Below, in pieces: positions 47,099-57,718 of a stretch of DNA of 64,000 bases (position 1 is its first letter; every line of letters begins with the position of its first letter). The DNA is from Mantis religiosa (taxonomy: Eukaryota; Arthropoda; Insecta; Mantodea; Mantidae). The position numbers and the translations under genes are program-made. Under the pieces are notes generated by a model that was not told the DNA's origin, did not search any database, and saw only the letters and a list, made by a program, of their open reading frames with translations. The stretch spans positions 103,174,862 to 103,238,861 of the forward strand of contig CM060947.1 of the NCBI GenBank assembly GCA_030765055.1, given 5' to 3'.

Positions 47099-47650
47099 GT
47101 AAAGTAGAGTTTAATTAGCATTAAGAAGCATGATGTGTCACGCTTACATAATTTGTTCTACAAATTATATATATTATAATCCCTTTTCCATATGTTATGA
47201 ACTTTTTTTCTGAGTCAGAGCTATTTCCTTGTAGAACAGATTCTTTTTGTAATTGAAACTATATTAAAATATCTATATATGTCTTTCATGTCACTCTTGG
47301 AAAACTCAACACATGGATGAAAGTCATTTGTGATAAGAATGGCTTGGATTTTGGTGAGCTAAAATTATTTTAAAAATTATAAATAAAATGACTAAAATGT
47401 GTTGTATTCTTTTCAGACTGTGACAAACTTTTTTCCAGATCCAATGATACAATTTGACATATGCTACATTATAGGCAAAGAGATCTTCAGTACCTGAAGC
47501 ATCCAGTGTTTCACTGGATAGCATTTGAGCAAAGCAATGCAAAGATTTGTATTCAAAGATTTTATCAAGAACACATTCCTTTTTCATACATTTTCATTCT
47601 AGCTTCTGCCCTACAAATTTCATATCAGATACAATTTTGTATGGAAAGAT

Positions 47651-47880
47651 AGACTGAAAAATTCAATGCCATAGCCAGGATTTGAAACACGAGTCAGATG
47701 GAGAATTTAATGTCATGTCGGCACGTTGACCTTAGTAGCTCAAAGGTTAGAGCGGCTGGACTGCAACCAGAAGATCCGGAGTTCAAATCCTGGCTATGGC
47801 ATTGAATTTTTCAGTCTGGCTCTATCTTTCCATAATTTAGCCTACACACAGCCAGTGTGAAAGAACAATTAATTTCCAGA
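47651..47880 (+). mobile_element. tRNA-derived SINE, family 1, best-preserved tRNA part
   Basis: The tRNA-like head has AGTAGCTCAAAGGTTAGAGC (A-box), an anticodon-arm-like GCTGGACTGCAACCAG, and a B-box (GAGTTCAAATCC, 47779-47790), followed by the tail. A short inverted scrap (47651-47686) of the same SINE precedes it. The anticodon region is tRNA-Cys-like, but the D and acceptor arms do not close. Confidence 0.7.
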
Positions 47881-48159
47881 TACAATTTCATTATTTAGAG
47901 TTTACGAACTTTCCAGGTTTCAATCTTTCTCCCGTACACAGGTGATTGTGTTAAAAACTTAAATTTGGGTTATTAAGGGTAGCTGTTCTTCAATTTTGCC
48001 TTTTAAAAACAGCATTTTGATTGTATCAGTTGAAGTAGCATTGTCAGGATCCAGTATTTTGATACACATTTCACCATCTGGAAATGACAGGCAGAATCAA
48101 TTCTGGTACCTCATGTGATTATGACAGGTTCTATTATATCTTGGTTTGTTTAAATTGTC

Positions 48160-49400
48160 TCAGGTCTTCTGGACAGCAAATAAAAGAATTATCCTTACTC
48201 ATTTTAAATAAAAGAATATCTATTGGAAATGCAATTAGCTAAAACATGGGATACTGCAGGGTCCTCCATTGTATATAATATCTTTAAATGATATTCTTTA
48301 TTTAAAAGATATAAAAATAATTTCTAATGTTGATGACACATCATTAATAAATGCCCAGTAGAACGAGATTTTCGGGCTTGAAGACCATGGTCCAGTCAAT
48401 GAGAAAGCATCTAACGTTTCACCCGTAGCTCTTGTCAAGTATCTTCAGGGAATGATTCTGGCTGGTTACAACTAGAGTGCCACTTGGTGGAATGCCCAAA
48501 CTATATAGTGGCGGGAGCGACTGCCGCCTTGTCTCCTATTGGTCGCTCGCCTGCCAATCACTGTGCAACAATAAATGTGTCTGAAACCATACAAAGTCTA
48601 GAATACTTCACAAAAGAAAATAATAAGCAAATGAAAGTGTTATCATAACAACACTGTTTTCAACACTTCCAAGAAAGGAATTGAAATGAAAGAGTACTGG
48701 AAAGCAAATAATTTATGCATCAAAGTTCCTGTGAGTATACAGACAGCTCAAAATAAAACTAATGTTAGATATCGAAATTGCAAAAGAAAAAAATTAAGAA
48801 GGTAGGGCATACAAACTCTTTAGGAATTATATTGGATAACAATTTATGCTGGGAAAAACATATTGGTAAAACATATTAAAAAAATCCTTCGCGCTTCCTA
48901 ATACTAAAATGCCAAAAATTGTAAATATAAGCATTTAAAAAATCTATTATAATCTTGTATACCCACATTTATTATATTGCATTGTGGTAAGGGTCAAAGT
49001 GCATTAGTACGTATCAAAAGAATATGCAGAAAAGAGCCAGGATTATTTTAGAGTTAAACATAACAGGAATCATATAGGAAATATTTCAAAAACTAAATAT
49101 TTTAATGCTGTATATATATATATTTGAGGTAATTGTACTAGTAAAAGTAGTGAAAATGATCATACAGCAATCGGATACATGGACATAACACGAGGGGAAA
49201 TAAAAACCATCAGTAGCTGCATTTATGTTACACAATAAATTGCCAAAAAAGTATGAGGTCTCTAAGTTATTGTAACAGATTTAAAAATGAACTTAAAAAG
49301 TGCTGTATTCAGGAGAGCTTCTACTCGATAGATGAATTTCTAAATAGGAGATCATTTCTTACATTACTAAAATTAGTCAATATCATTTAGTTAAAGCATA
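48160..49400 (+). pseudogene. CR1/L2-like LINE reverse-transcriptase remnant
   Basis: Broken frames read ISIGNAIS and CRVLHCI-like pieces, then ISNVDDTSLIN (the Y/F-A-D-D box as VDD, 48327), then after a PLE fragment WKANNLCIKVP, NSLGIILDNNLCWEKHIGK (the 'LGi.lD..L.W..Hi' block) and LHNKLPKKYEV near the C-terminus. The order is that of a CR1/L2-type RT. Numerous stops. Confidence 0.65.
48355..48675 (-). mobile_element. PLE terminal fragment inserted in a LINE
   Basis: On the minus strand CTGAAGATACTTGACAAGAG is followed by GGGTGAAACGTTAGATGC, a hammerhead-like terminus of a further PLE family (core CTGAAGA, ACGT palindrome), preceded by a GC-rich segment (CCGCCACTATATAGTTTGG). The far side ends in the ACAACACTGTTTTCAACACT segment also found in family B. 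No target duplication found. Confidence 0.55.
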
Positions 49401-49450
49401 GTGTAAAGATTTACCTGTAAGTCATTAAAATGCAAAATAATTGAGTATAT

Positions 49451-49938
49451 TGTCGCAAAGCCGTTATCTACGATAGCGCAGCTAATGTACACAAAGAGCC
49501 TGAAAATAAAGATAGTGCAGATAAAGGATTTGCCGGCGCAGATTAAGTTACGCTTCTGGAAGGTTCTGATTTCGTCATTCAATGTCTTGTTATTCCAGAA
49601 ACATCTAGTGATTGTACAGAGCAGTCGACTTCTGGTTTGTCCCAGAAATCTCTTGAATTTATGAAAGAGGTATACCAGAGATTGTGACATGCCAGCGGAC
49701 AGTTGTAAAACAAAAGTGAGTCGTGAACAGTAGTAAACACAGTAAGGAGAAAACAATTGTAGAGTATTGTAGCGAGAGCTGATATAATCAGAATGCTGTT
49801 TGTGTGGACCTTGACCGTGGTAGATGGTGTTATGTATGTGATGTACTTCTGCTTCTACGAGTATATTTCTACGCAAATAAAGAACATTTGGAATTTCTGC
49901 AAATTGGACTTTTAATTCTATGAACCGACAAAGTCACA
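49451..49938 (+). mobile_element. probable solo LTR
   Basis: It begins TGTCGCAAAGCCG and ends AAAGTCACA (TG...CA ends) with ATAT on both sides (49447-49450; 49939-49942). Near the 3' end is a polyadenylation signal (AATAAA, about 49876). It is GC-richer than the flanks. No internal retrotransposon sequence is attached, so recombination to a solo LTR is likely. Confidence 0.55.
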
Positions 49939-50139
49939 ATATATTTAAAAATAGATTTGTACAAGGAACAATTAATTTAAATAAGTATTCACTTACAACT
50001 TTTATTTTTATAATATATATGCATATGTTTTATAATGGTATTTATACATGTATTTTTACATGCTATTCGACAATACTATAAGTTGCTGTGTAATTCCAAC
50101 AGTTGATAAATAAATTAAATGAAATGAAAGAGAGATTTG

Positions 50140-50580
50140 AAATGGGTTATCGCCCCTTTACTTCTGTTATCGTGGAAATGGTGGGAGTGGTTTGACATCT
50201 TCCATGTAGTGAATGACATGCTGTGAACTGTCTGCAGTTGTCCCATTCACAGCTGAGAAGGATGTAGAATTTTCGCCTCTAAGTCCATTTCTTTTAAATT
50301 AGTAATAACATGGTCCAACACTTCATCCATAACAGCATCTTTCTTCCAGTGGGGTTTTTCTATCTTGCGAACAAGTATTTTTCCAATTTTCTGAATTAGT
50401 GTACTCCATCACAACTCTAAACAGTCCCTCTGAATTACTAATTTTAAAGCATATATTATGTTTGACATTACATTCTATTTGTACACAAATCAGTAATATT
50501 GGATTTAAATCACAATAGTATGGAGGCAGATGCAAATAGGCTGACCACTTTGGACCATTGCTAACTTCCATTTACCTTCT
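50140..50580 (-). pseudogene. DDE transposase C-terminal remnant
   Basis: On the minus strand: SAYLHLPPYYCDLNPILLIC (the '.LPPYhCdLNPIE' third-catalytic-residue block of IS630/Tc1-related transposases, with the Glu lost), CNVKHNICFKISNSEGLFRV, and a tail with ENWKNTCSQD. It might belong to the same superfamily as the fragment in the 6839-7868 element. No TIRs seen. Confidence 0.55.
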
Positions 50581-50699
50581 CTTTTTACACAAATACACAG
50601 AGTAAACACAATTCTGTAATATTCCTTAATGTCTCTTTTGCATGCACCAGCTTGCACTGCTGGCAATTTAATAGGGAAAACAAACACAACTGATGTCTG

Positions 50700-51400
50700 C
50701 TTTTCTAAATAAATTGACAGACCACTCAATAAGTTTTACTTGGATGGAAGTGACCAAAGAAAATCTTTACAGTAAAATTATGAAATTTAATAATTCCAGA
50801 TGTCAGGATTACTACGGTTTTTCTAATTATTTATTAAAGTTAAGTATTTCGAACCTATTGGGTCATTTGGTACTTATTGTTAATCTATGCCTTAACCAAG
50901 GTTGTTTTCCTTACCCCTTAAAGATATCGAAGGTTATTTCTGTATATAAAAAAGGAAACAGGCAGGATGTTTCTAATTATCGGCCAGTATCATTGGTGCC
51001 AATTATATGTAAAGTCATTGAAACTGTAACGTTAGACCAGTTGGTTTCATACTTTGAAACCAACAGAATACTTAGTGATGAGCATTATGGCTTTAGGCCT
51101 AATAGGTCTACTGTAATGCGTATTGAATATCTAGTAAATGAAGTACTTAATGCTTTTAAGAACAAACAGAATGTAGCGGTATGCTTATGTGACCGTAGTA
51201 AAGCTTTTGATTGTTTACCACATGATCTGCTGCTAAAGAAATTAGATTTCTATGGAATTAAAAATAAAGAACTGTCTCTAATGCAGAAGAAGGCTCTTAG
51301 AATAATAAAAAATTGTGATTTTCGCCATCACTGTGGACCTATCTTTAAAGAATTTGGTATTTTAACTGTAAAATCTCTGTATGAAATGAAATGTGTAGTA
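50700..51400 (+). pseudogene. CR1/L2-like LINE reverse transcriptase with palm deletion
   Basis: A 249-codon open frame (50693-51442). RT motifs: DYYGFSNYLLK, ISVYKKGNRQDVSNYRPVSL, HYGFRPNRST and SKAFDCLPHDLLLKKLDFYG (motif A Asp region). It then jumps directly to MQKKALRIIKNCDFRHHCGP, the C-terminal region. The segment with the catalytic ADD pair is missing, although the frame stays open. It is split by a SINE at 51403. Confidence 0.8.
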
Positions 51401-51402
51401 TT

Positions 51403-51622
51403 TAGCGCCCGCTTTTACTACATATGGCGCTGCAGGCGATGACAGTGATGATACATGAGATGAATATGAAGCACCGATGGAAACCGGAGATCCCGGAGAA
51501 AACCTGCCCCAGCGCTATGTTGTCCACCACAAATCTCACTTTGCGGTCGCCTGGGATCGAACCTGGGCCGCCTTGGTGAGAGCCAAGCGGTCTAACCACT
51601 GAGCCACAGCGCGGCCTATCTG
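51403..51622 (-). mobile_element. tRNA-derived SINE, family 2, minus strand
   Basis: On the minus strand the head GGCTCAGTGGTTAGACCGC (A-box) and GGTTCGATCCC (B-box, 51553-51563) are canonical. The body GACCGCAAAGTGAGATTTGT matches the 21312 copy. It interrupts a LINE between the codons for KCVVF and the conserved C-terminal part. Imperfect flanking TGTGTAGTATTT and TGTGTATGTATTT suggest the target duplication. Confidence 0.8.
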
Positions 51623-51990
51623 TGTATGTATTTGCATGTTTGAACTTCATTCATCTTCAAGAGACAAATGAGGCACTTTTCTCTGATATACATGCTCATG
51701 ATACTAGGGGTAGAAATAATATGGTACCTCCTAAATTTCGCTTACAGATATCTCTGGATTCTCATCTGCACCTTGGAGTGAAATTATACAGTAAATTATC
51801 TTTTAACTCTAAGGCAAATTGAAAATGCAAATTCTTTTAAAACTAGAGTTAAAAGTAGCATTAAGTTACTTAATTTTTATACACTACAAGAGTACTTAAA
51901 TGTAGATTCATTTTAATGACCTGCTGACGAAACCTTTTGCATTGTATGCCAAATGGTTAAATAAATTAATATTATTATTTTTATTATTAC
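51623..51990 (+). pseudogene. LINE C-terminus and 3' tail (continuation of 50700-51400)
   Basis: Reads DIHAHDTRGRNNMVPPKFRL and HLHLGVKLYSKLSFNSK, the 'H.y.TR......p..r.......gvklyN.lP' block of CR1/L2-type LINEs, then ends in an AATAAATTAATATTATTATT-type tail. Confidence 0.75.
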
Positions 51991-52872
51991 TTTTATTATT
52001 AGTAATTATTTCTTCAACGTATACACATTGTTTAGCTTTTCTACTGGTATGCTTGCCAATTTTGGCACAACTGCAATATTCGCTCTTGAACAGCTGCACT
52101 GCACTATTTACACTACCTGCAGAGTTTAAACATACTGTACATCTTGTAAACCAACACACTACTCACAACTTTTCTGCTTTGGACTGTGACTTGACTGTAC
52201 AGACTGTGACACTGACTCAACTGTATTGGACTATTAGGTTCTGCAGCACCTTATATACCCTGCTGGTACAGCTGAAAGAATCTGGAAGTTGTATATTCTC
52301 GAGTTCCATTATTTGAATGCTTGAGAACAAATTCGCATGGTAACAATGCAGCTCACTTCCAGCTACGTAACGTCAGCTAGTGGCTGTTCTTGTATGTTGC
52401 TTTTTTGCTTCTTTGCAGACAAACAACTAAGATAGTTTAAGTTAATTGGGAGTCGATTAATAACACAAAACAACACTCACTTTTAAATTTTCCCGGAACC
52501 GGTTTCTGAGGGCTTCCCTCTATCTTCAGCCGGACATCGACTAGTTCTCATTGGTGTAGCTGGCAATATTTTGTCTTCGGTCTCCTCTGGTGGCGGTCTG
52601 AGGAACTTGCTGAACAAATCTTTCTGGGGGATGTCGAAATTGAATACTTTGTTCCTATTTTTTGAAATAAAGATTTGTTCCCATGTGGACAGCTCTTCTT
52701 TTCCTGTTGTATGTTTTAGTAATTTTGGTTCTGGATTTATGTTGTGGTTTTTTTCCCAAAAATGCGTGGCAACTGCTGATTTTTCTAATTGTTTGTACTT
52801 TATGTTCCTAAAGTGTTCCTTTGCTCTTGTTTCTAAATTTCTTTTGGTTTTTCCAATATAAATTTAACTACA

Positions 52873-53260
52873 GTATATATATTATATTGGAAAAACCAAA
52901 AGAAATTTAGAAACAAGAGCAAAGGAACACTTTAGGAACATAAAGTACAAACAATTAGAAAAATCAGCAGTTGCCACGCATTTTTGGGAAAAAAACCACA
53001 ACATAAATCCAGAACCAAAATTACTAAAACATACAACAGGAAAAGAAGAGCTGTCCACATGGGAACAAATCTTTATTTCAAAAAATAGGAACAAAGTATT
53101 CAATTTCGACATCCCCCAGAAAGATTTGTTCAGCAAGTTCCTCAGACCGCCACCAGAGGAGACCGAAGACAAAATATTGCCAGCTACACCAATGAGAACT
53201 AGTCGATGTCCGGCTGAAGATAGAGGGAAGCCCTCAGAAACCGGTTCCGGGAAAATTTAA
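52873..53260 (+). pseudogene. PLE-B endonuclease fragment (right arm; mirror copy on minus strand at 52483-52866)
   Basis: The frame starts in the YIGKTKRNLETRAKEHF block, runs through EKSAVATHFWEKNHNINPE and WEQIFISKNRNKVFNFDIPQ, and stops after the hammerhead-overlapping tail (PAEDRGKPSETGSGKI). There is no start codon, no GIY and no RT. The mirrored arm encodes the same sequence. Confidence 0.85.
53206..53254 (+). ncRNA. hammerhead-like motif of PLE-B, CCGG variant
   Basis: CCGG (53210-53213), core CTGAAGA (53214-53220), T, a GAGGG/CCCTC stem with loop AAG, GAA (53237-53239), palindrome ACCGGT, U53246, CCGG (53247-53250). Every core base is canonical. The left arm carries the same motif on the minus strand (52492-52536). 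Confidence 0.72.
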
Positions 53261-53539
53261 AAGTGAGTGTTGTTTTGTGTTATTAATCGACTCCCAATTA
53301 ACTTAATTTATACAACAACACTGTTTTCAACACTTCCATGAAAGGATTTATTTAACTAAGATAGTGTTATGATTTGACTCACTTAATTTCTCCACGACAG
53401 GCATCTGCTGTCATTGTGACAATATATTGCTTACATAATGATCACACTGCATTTTTATTTTTAAAAAAAAAGCATAACAAATCGGACGTGTGTCCAGTTG
53501 TTCTTTCTGAAGCTTGGTTTACCTGGAATTGTTAATAAC

Positions 53540-53935
53540 AAAAGCAACATATACCTAGATCCCCCCAGGGGCCTACTTTGGTAGGTATGGGTTTGGCGCA
53601 CCCGGGGTCCCGAGCCAACAGTCTCCCTCATGTGGGCTCCTCTTCGTGGTTGAGGGAGACGGTCAATAGGCCCACCCACGTGTAGGCCGTGTATGGAGAC
53701 CCGTGTTGGTGGAAAGGTGAAATAGGTGAACGAAATTTTTAGTAAGTTTTGATTGATTTTTTTTTTATGTACGTGTATTTTTAATAGGTTTTGTTACACT
53801 TGTATAGTTTTTAGAAAGTTTTATATCTGGCTTTTGCCATGACTAGTTTTTTAAAGGGTGCTGATGACCGCCGTAGTTGAGCGCCATTATTATATATATC
53901 ATCATCATATCATCACCTGCCCAGAGAGTAAGTTG
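53540..53935 (+). mobile_element. SINE-like or LINE-derived element with TCATCA tail
   Basis: A GC-rich 5' block (TAGGTATGGGTTTGGCGCAC, GGTCCCGAGCCAACAGTCTC) is joined to a tail with GCTGATGACCGCCGTAGTTG and GAGCGCC, ending ATCATCATCATATCATC. Such 'GATGACC..AGT.GAGCGCC(ATC)n' tails are common in arthropod LINE/SINE 3' ends. No tRNA boxes were found. Confidence 0.45.
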
Positions 53936-53999
53936 TATCACGTTTTATGACTTGTATATATGTGAAAGATTTTATTGAACTATATTTTCAATTTTTCAG

Positions 54000-54348
54000 A
54001 CAAAATGAAACATCTTCTGCAGTGTCATGTTGTAAAAAGTTACTTGGAGCTCTGAATAGAGCTGTACTGAATAAGGAAACTGAACTCAATATAGATGTGC
54101 TGATGAAAGTTCTTCTTAAAGATGGGAATAAACAAAGCAAAGAATTTTGTGAAATACTGTCAGAACTACATGGTGCAATGTCGAGCATCGATGAATCAAT
54201 TAGTGTAGAAGAAAATGGAAAATGGCTAATACAAGTGGGAGAAATATGGGCACTTTTAGGATATCTAAAGGTCAAAATGTACACTACTTTGTATCCTATT
54301 GATCCTGTGGAGAAAAAAAGACTGAAACTTCAGTATATTCACGAGGAG
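54000..54348 (+). CDS. MDN1: midasin (MDN1) exon, linker region
   Basis: The acceptor is caatttttcag and the donor GGAG|GTGAGT, phase 2 in and phase 0 out. The 117 residues read CCKKLLGALNRAVLNKE, LMKVLLKDGNKQSKEF, and end with WALLGYLKVKMYTTLYPIDP and KKRLKLQYIHEE. The segment ending in 'YPIDPVEKK' is the best conserved-looking part, and a match to midasin homologues could be checked there. Confidence 0.8.
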
Positions 54349-54955
54349 GTGAGTGAGTTTTATTTGACAGCATTCATTGTTCTGTAAATAATTCAAAGTC
54401 TGTTCACCAAGTTAGGATGGTTATTCACCAAGAGCACTAACCACAGCATGTATTAAACATCAATAAGTAGAAATATGTACTTATTACTAAAGTTCAGAAT
54501 TTGAATCTGGTATGCCTTATGGTCAACAGGGACAAGAGGTATGATGTAAACAAGGTGAATACGTATGTACTCCATGGCAGTGCCTCTGTTGGTAGGAGGT
54601 ATTTCTTGACAAGGAATACCAGTCATTTAGGCACTCAAGATTCCAGCTTCTGAGCTTACATATTAATGTTGTATTTGTTACAGCTTTGTGAAAATAAATA
54701 TTCTGTAATACCCAGAAAGTGTAATTAAGGTGTTATGGTAACAAGTAAATGTACTGTTATTATTCTTCATATTTTTAATAACAATTTGAATGCCATCAAT
54801 GAAAATCCATCTAAGTATTATATTTTAAACTGTTGGAAAATAATGAATAAGAGAGAGATATGAGAATAGATGATTGGTTTGTTAAAATAAATGTATTTTG
54901 GAAACAAACATTATTTTATATTTTGATATTTTTGTTCTTTGTTATGCTTTTGCAG

Positions 54956-55165
54956 ATTACACAACTAAAAACACAACTACAGATACAAGAGCTACAGTCA
55001 TCTGTATTGCTTGGTGTGGGTTTAAAAGATTTGAATGAAAGTAATGTGCATCCTTCTGTAGAAGGGCTGAGGATAAGACTTAATGAGCTTCAAAGCAAGG
55101 AAAAAGAGCTGAAGAAATATGTGGCTGTAAGACCAATTCCATCCCAGTACAACAAGCTCTCTGCA
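54956..55165 (+). CDS. MDN1: midasin (MDN1) exon, coiled-coil-like linker segment
   Basis: The acceptor is gcttttgcag and the donor TGCA|GTAAGT, phase 0 in and out. The 70 residues begin with a Gln/Leu-rich heptad-like helix (ITQLKTQLQIQELQ) and contain a second charged helix (LRIRLNELQSKEKELKKY). It is the last exon I can place; the following intron runs at least to the window end and contains the gypsy and intact PLE insertions. No later exon was found. Confidence 0.8.
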
Positions 55166-55372
55166 GTAAGTAAATGCAGCTTAACAAAGTTTCAAGTTTT
55201 TGCCCAATGGGTCATTTGTCTCTTATTGTTCAGACAATAGTTATTCTCTTTGGAATGTTGTTTCAGAATTTGACCAATTTACTTAAAGGCATTACAGAAA
55301 GGTGCTGGGGAAACAATTGGAGATGTACTTACTGTCCAAAAGTCAATGATTTTATGTAATAAGCAAAACTAA

Positions 55373-55555
55373 TGGGAAAAACTATTTGTAGTCGGTTTAT
55401 TGACACTTCGTCACTTACATTTTTATATTATCAAGGGACTAGTTTCAGAAGCCATATAAAAATGTAAGTGAGAAAGTGTCAATAAACTGACTACAAATAG
55501 TTTTTCCAATTAATTTTGAGGTTACTGTTACTAAATTCCCCCAATTACTCAGAAA
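55373..55555. mobile_element. palindromic mini-PLE, family D, about 9-bp target duplication
   Basis: CAAAACTAA at 55364-55372 and 55556-55564. The arms (about 55374-55437 and 55450-55511) are nearly perfect and lack the hammerhead core. The family D extension (GTTACTGTTACTAAATTCCC) is on the right side, so this copy is opposite in polarity to 44296-44516. Confidence 0.78.
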
Positions 55556-55564
55556 CAAAACTAA

Positions 55565-55910
55565 ATTTGAGCCAGTATGGTACTTCAATGTTAAATACGG
55601 GTAAGTTGGGATTTCTGGTATAAACGATTCCGGATTCTAAGTTCAACCTCTGTCCTGTGTATCTCTCTCTGTCTTTCTTTTTATAATTAGCTTGTTTCTT
55701 GAAATTATTGATTGAAAAGGATATTGAGGCGGTCCTTGCCCGTAAAGCACCTCGTTGAGCCCTCCCGGCACTCAACACCTCATAAGATATGACATGTGAT
55801 AGGTGAGGACTACGGATGGGAGGTTTCCAACAGGTCGGGGTTTTTCTCAGGGTAGGTTTGCATGAGTACTCGCTTTTTGAGTTCCAGGGAGTGGGTGCGT
55901 CCTGACAGGG
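55565..55910 (-). other. GC-richer stretch of unknown origin beside the gypsy LTR
   Basis: A minus-strand open frame of 136 codons (55545-55955) crosses this stretch and the edge of the LTR. Composition differs from the host intron. It may be an older repeat in which the gypsy inserted, or part of the LTR if my boundary is wrong. Confidence 0.3.
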
Positions 55911-56350
55911 TGTGGGTATTATCACATATAAGACACCACGACCTTTGAATATCAAGTTTATTGTTATAATTAGTCCTCTCCACTCGCCACTATTGACGAT
56001 GTTATTCGCACATTAGGCGCGAGATTTGAGACTTTCACGTTGCTGCGCGCATGACACGACTTACATGTATCGGTGCACGCGTTGTTCCTAAACGTTGGTA
56101 GTGAATTACTTCGCATAACGTAGTATTTCCGGAGGATTATTAAACAAAAGAACAGAGTTTGGTAACATCTAAATGACGTAACGAGTGCAGTTTCTCTCAT
56201 TCGCTACCACAGAGTGTTCGATAACCACTTAATGTGAGTTACTCCGTCTATCCACAAACGCGGACTCTGATGAAATTTCTGTACCTGTTGCCTCCCTCAC
56301 ACGCCGAAACAGAGTGATTTTCCTAGCAAACATCGAATGTCGCCATTACA
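55911..56350 (-). mobile_element. probable 3' LTR of the gypsy element
   Basis: On the minus strand it starts TGTAATGGCGACATTC, directly after a purine tract (AAAGGAAGGGGAAATT), and ends ATAATACCCACA, with AATAAA about 60 bases before the end. TG...CA ends, an adjoining polypurine tract and a polyadenylation signal fit an LTR. The matching 5' LTR lies beyond the window, so it cannot be confirmed. Confidence 0.55.
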
Positions 56351-57718
56351 CGAATTTCCCCTTCCTTTCGCCGAATTTTGGACGCTTTAGCGAGCGGTCA
56401 TGTGACCGGTTGCTTGTCCCTTATGGGTTGTGTTTTATCCCTACTCTTGAATAAATAGCAATTTCTAGTGTATGAGGCATGTATTCCACGCAAATTTCTC
56501 TTTCCCACAGTCTAGCTAATTAATGCATAAGCATGTTTGGAACTGTGTGCCTTAGATTCCAGAGTCTATTCTCTCGTCACGTATTATATTCAGGTCAATA
56601 CTTAGGCTGGCGTCGAGGGTCTATCCTTGGACAATGTTCATTTTGCCCTCTCCCTTAACACGTTGGGTTCATGCTTTTAATAATATATATTGGGATTGCC
56701 TGTTTAGTATCTGCACTTGTATGCTTAATCATTATCCTATATTTATTATAACTTTAATTCATATTGTGGTATCTATCCGCCCTTAATTATGCATGTAATA
56801 AGACTTTCGGGGTTATTATGATGTTGTGCCTAACAGGGACGGTATCATATGCCCTTCTGATAATTTAGAACAGGGCTTTTATATGAAAAGTCACTTTCGA
56901 AATTCTCAGAATATCCCATCATTGTGTGAGCTGGTTGGTGTATGCGTGTATGTATACTATGATATGCGTCGTCGGTAGTGAACGAGTGGAGATTAATTAC
57001 ATATTAACTTATACAAAACATTACATGAAGTGCACAAACAATATTTCTTAAAACTATTACAATGAATCATTACACAGTGGTTCAGGCTTTGTCCCTGACA
57101 TACCAGGTATTTGACCATTGTCTCTCTGTCCTGCCGCTGTTCTCTTTTCCGGCCATTATCTCTACATGTCCTTTATAGTTCACAAACAGGTTTTTCGAGC
57201 TTAGCAACTGCTCAACAAAGATATTTGTGTCACTAACCACATTGGAATTCCATTCATTCTTTCATTACCCATACACAATATAACACTCATATGAAACAAT
57301 TATTCCCTTGGTTAAATATACAGATCACATAGTTTTTTTTTTATTTAATTTTTATTCCTTCATTTGTTGCCTTATTACACATACCTTACTTTATATAAAT
57401 TGTTTTCTTTTATACATATTATACGTGTACTTTCTGGCCTAGCTACCAATTTCACATTCATTTGGGAGATTAAGGGGTCCTTTCCCAATTTTACGCTCTA
57501 CGTGGGACTTGCTTAATGCTTTCTCGTCGCAACAACAAAGAAGGAGGGAACGAAAGAAAAGAAAGAAAGCATACTCGAAGGGACATACTTATTCATTTGA
57601 TAAAACTGCGTTCTCTTCCCATTAGATTATCTGTTACAGCCTTATTCTCTCTCACTAATTTAATCTGAATACATCTATCTCAATGCCATTCCCTCGCGAT
57701 AATGCCTGACGGTCTATG
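56351..57718 (-). other. gypsy region between pol and 3' LTR, no coding seen
   Basis: About 1.37 kb between the pol stop codon and the polypurine tract. I see no envelope-like frame, only AT-rich sequence with many stops on both strands. Confidence 0.4.

Larger units (their letters stand above)
52437..53353. mobile_element. palindromic PLE-B, near-perfect 425-bp arms, 12-bp target duplication
   Basis: AACTAAGATAGT flanks both sides (52425-52436; 53354-53365). The left arm (52440-52866) and right arm (52877-53302) look identical over the parts compared, around a spacer of about 10 bases. Each arm holds the endonuclease from the YIG block to its stop plus the terminal repeat, so the same peptide is encoded in the two directions. 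The one-sided extension (ACAACACTGTTTTCAACACT) is on the right. Confidence 0.88.

Noticed and set aside
47738..47800. possible tRNA-Cys gene
   Set aside because: A- and B-boxes are present but the acceptor and D arms do not pair, and the same sequence recurs with a SINE leader and tail.
52571..52861. 96-codon open frame on + strand and an identical one on - strand at 52882-53172
   Set aside because: They are antisense shadows of the mirrored PLE endonuclease arms; the endonuclease itself reads on the other strand in each arm.
55545..55955. 136-codon minus-strand frame
   Set aside because: It crosses the presumed LTR edge and a repeat-like stretch; no domain could be seen.
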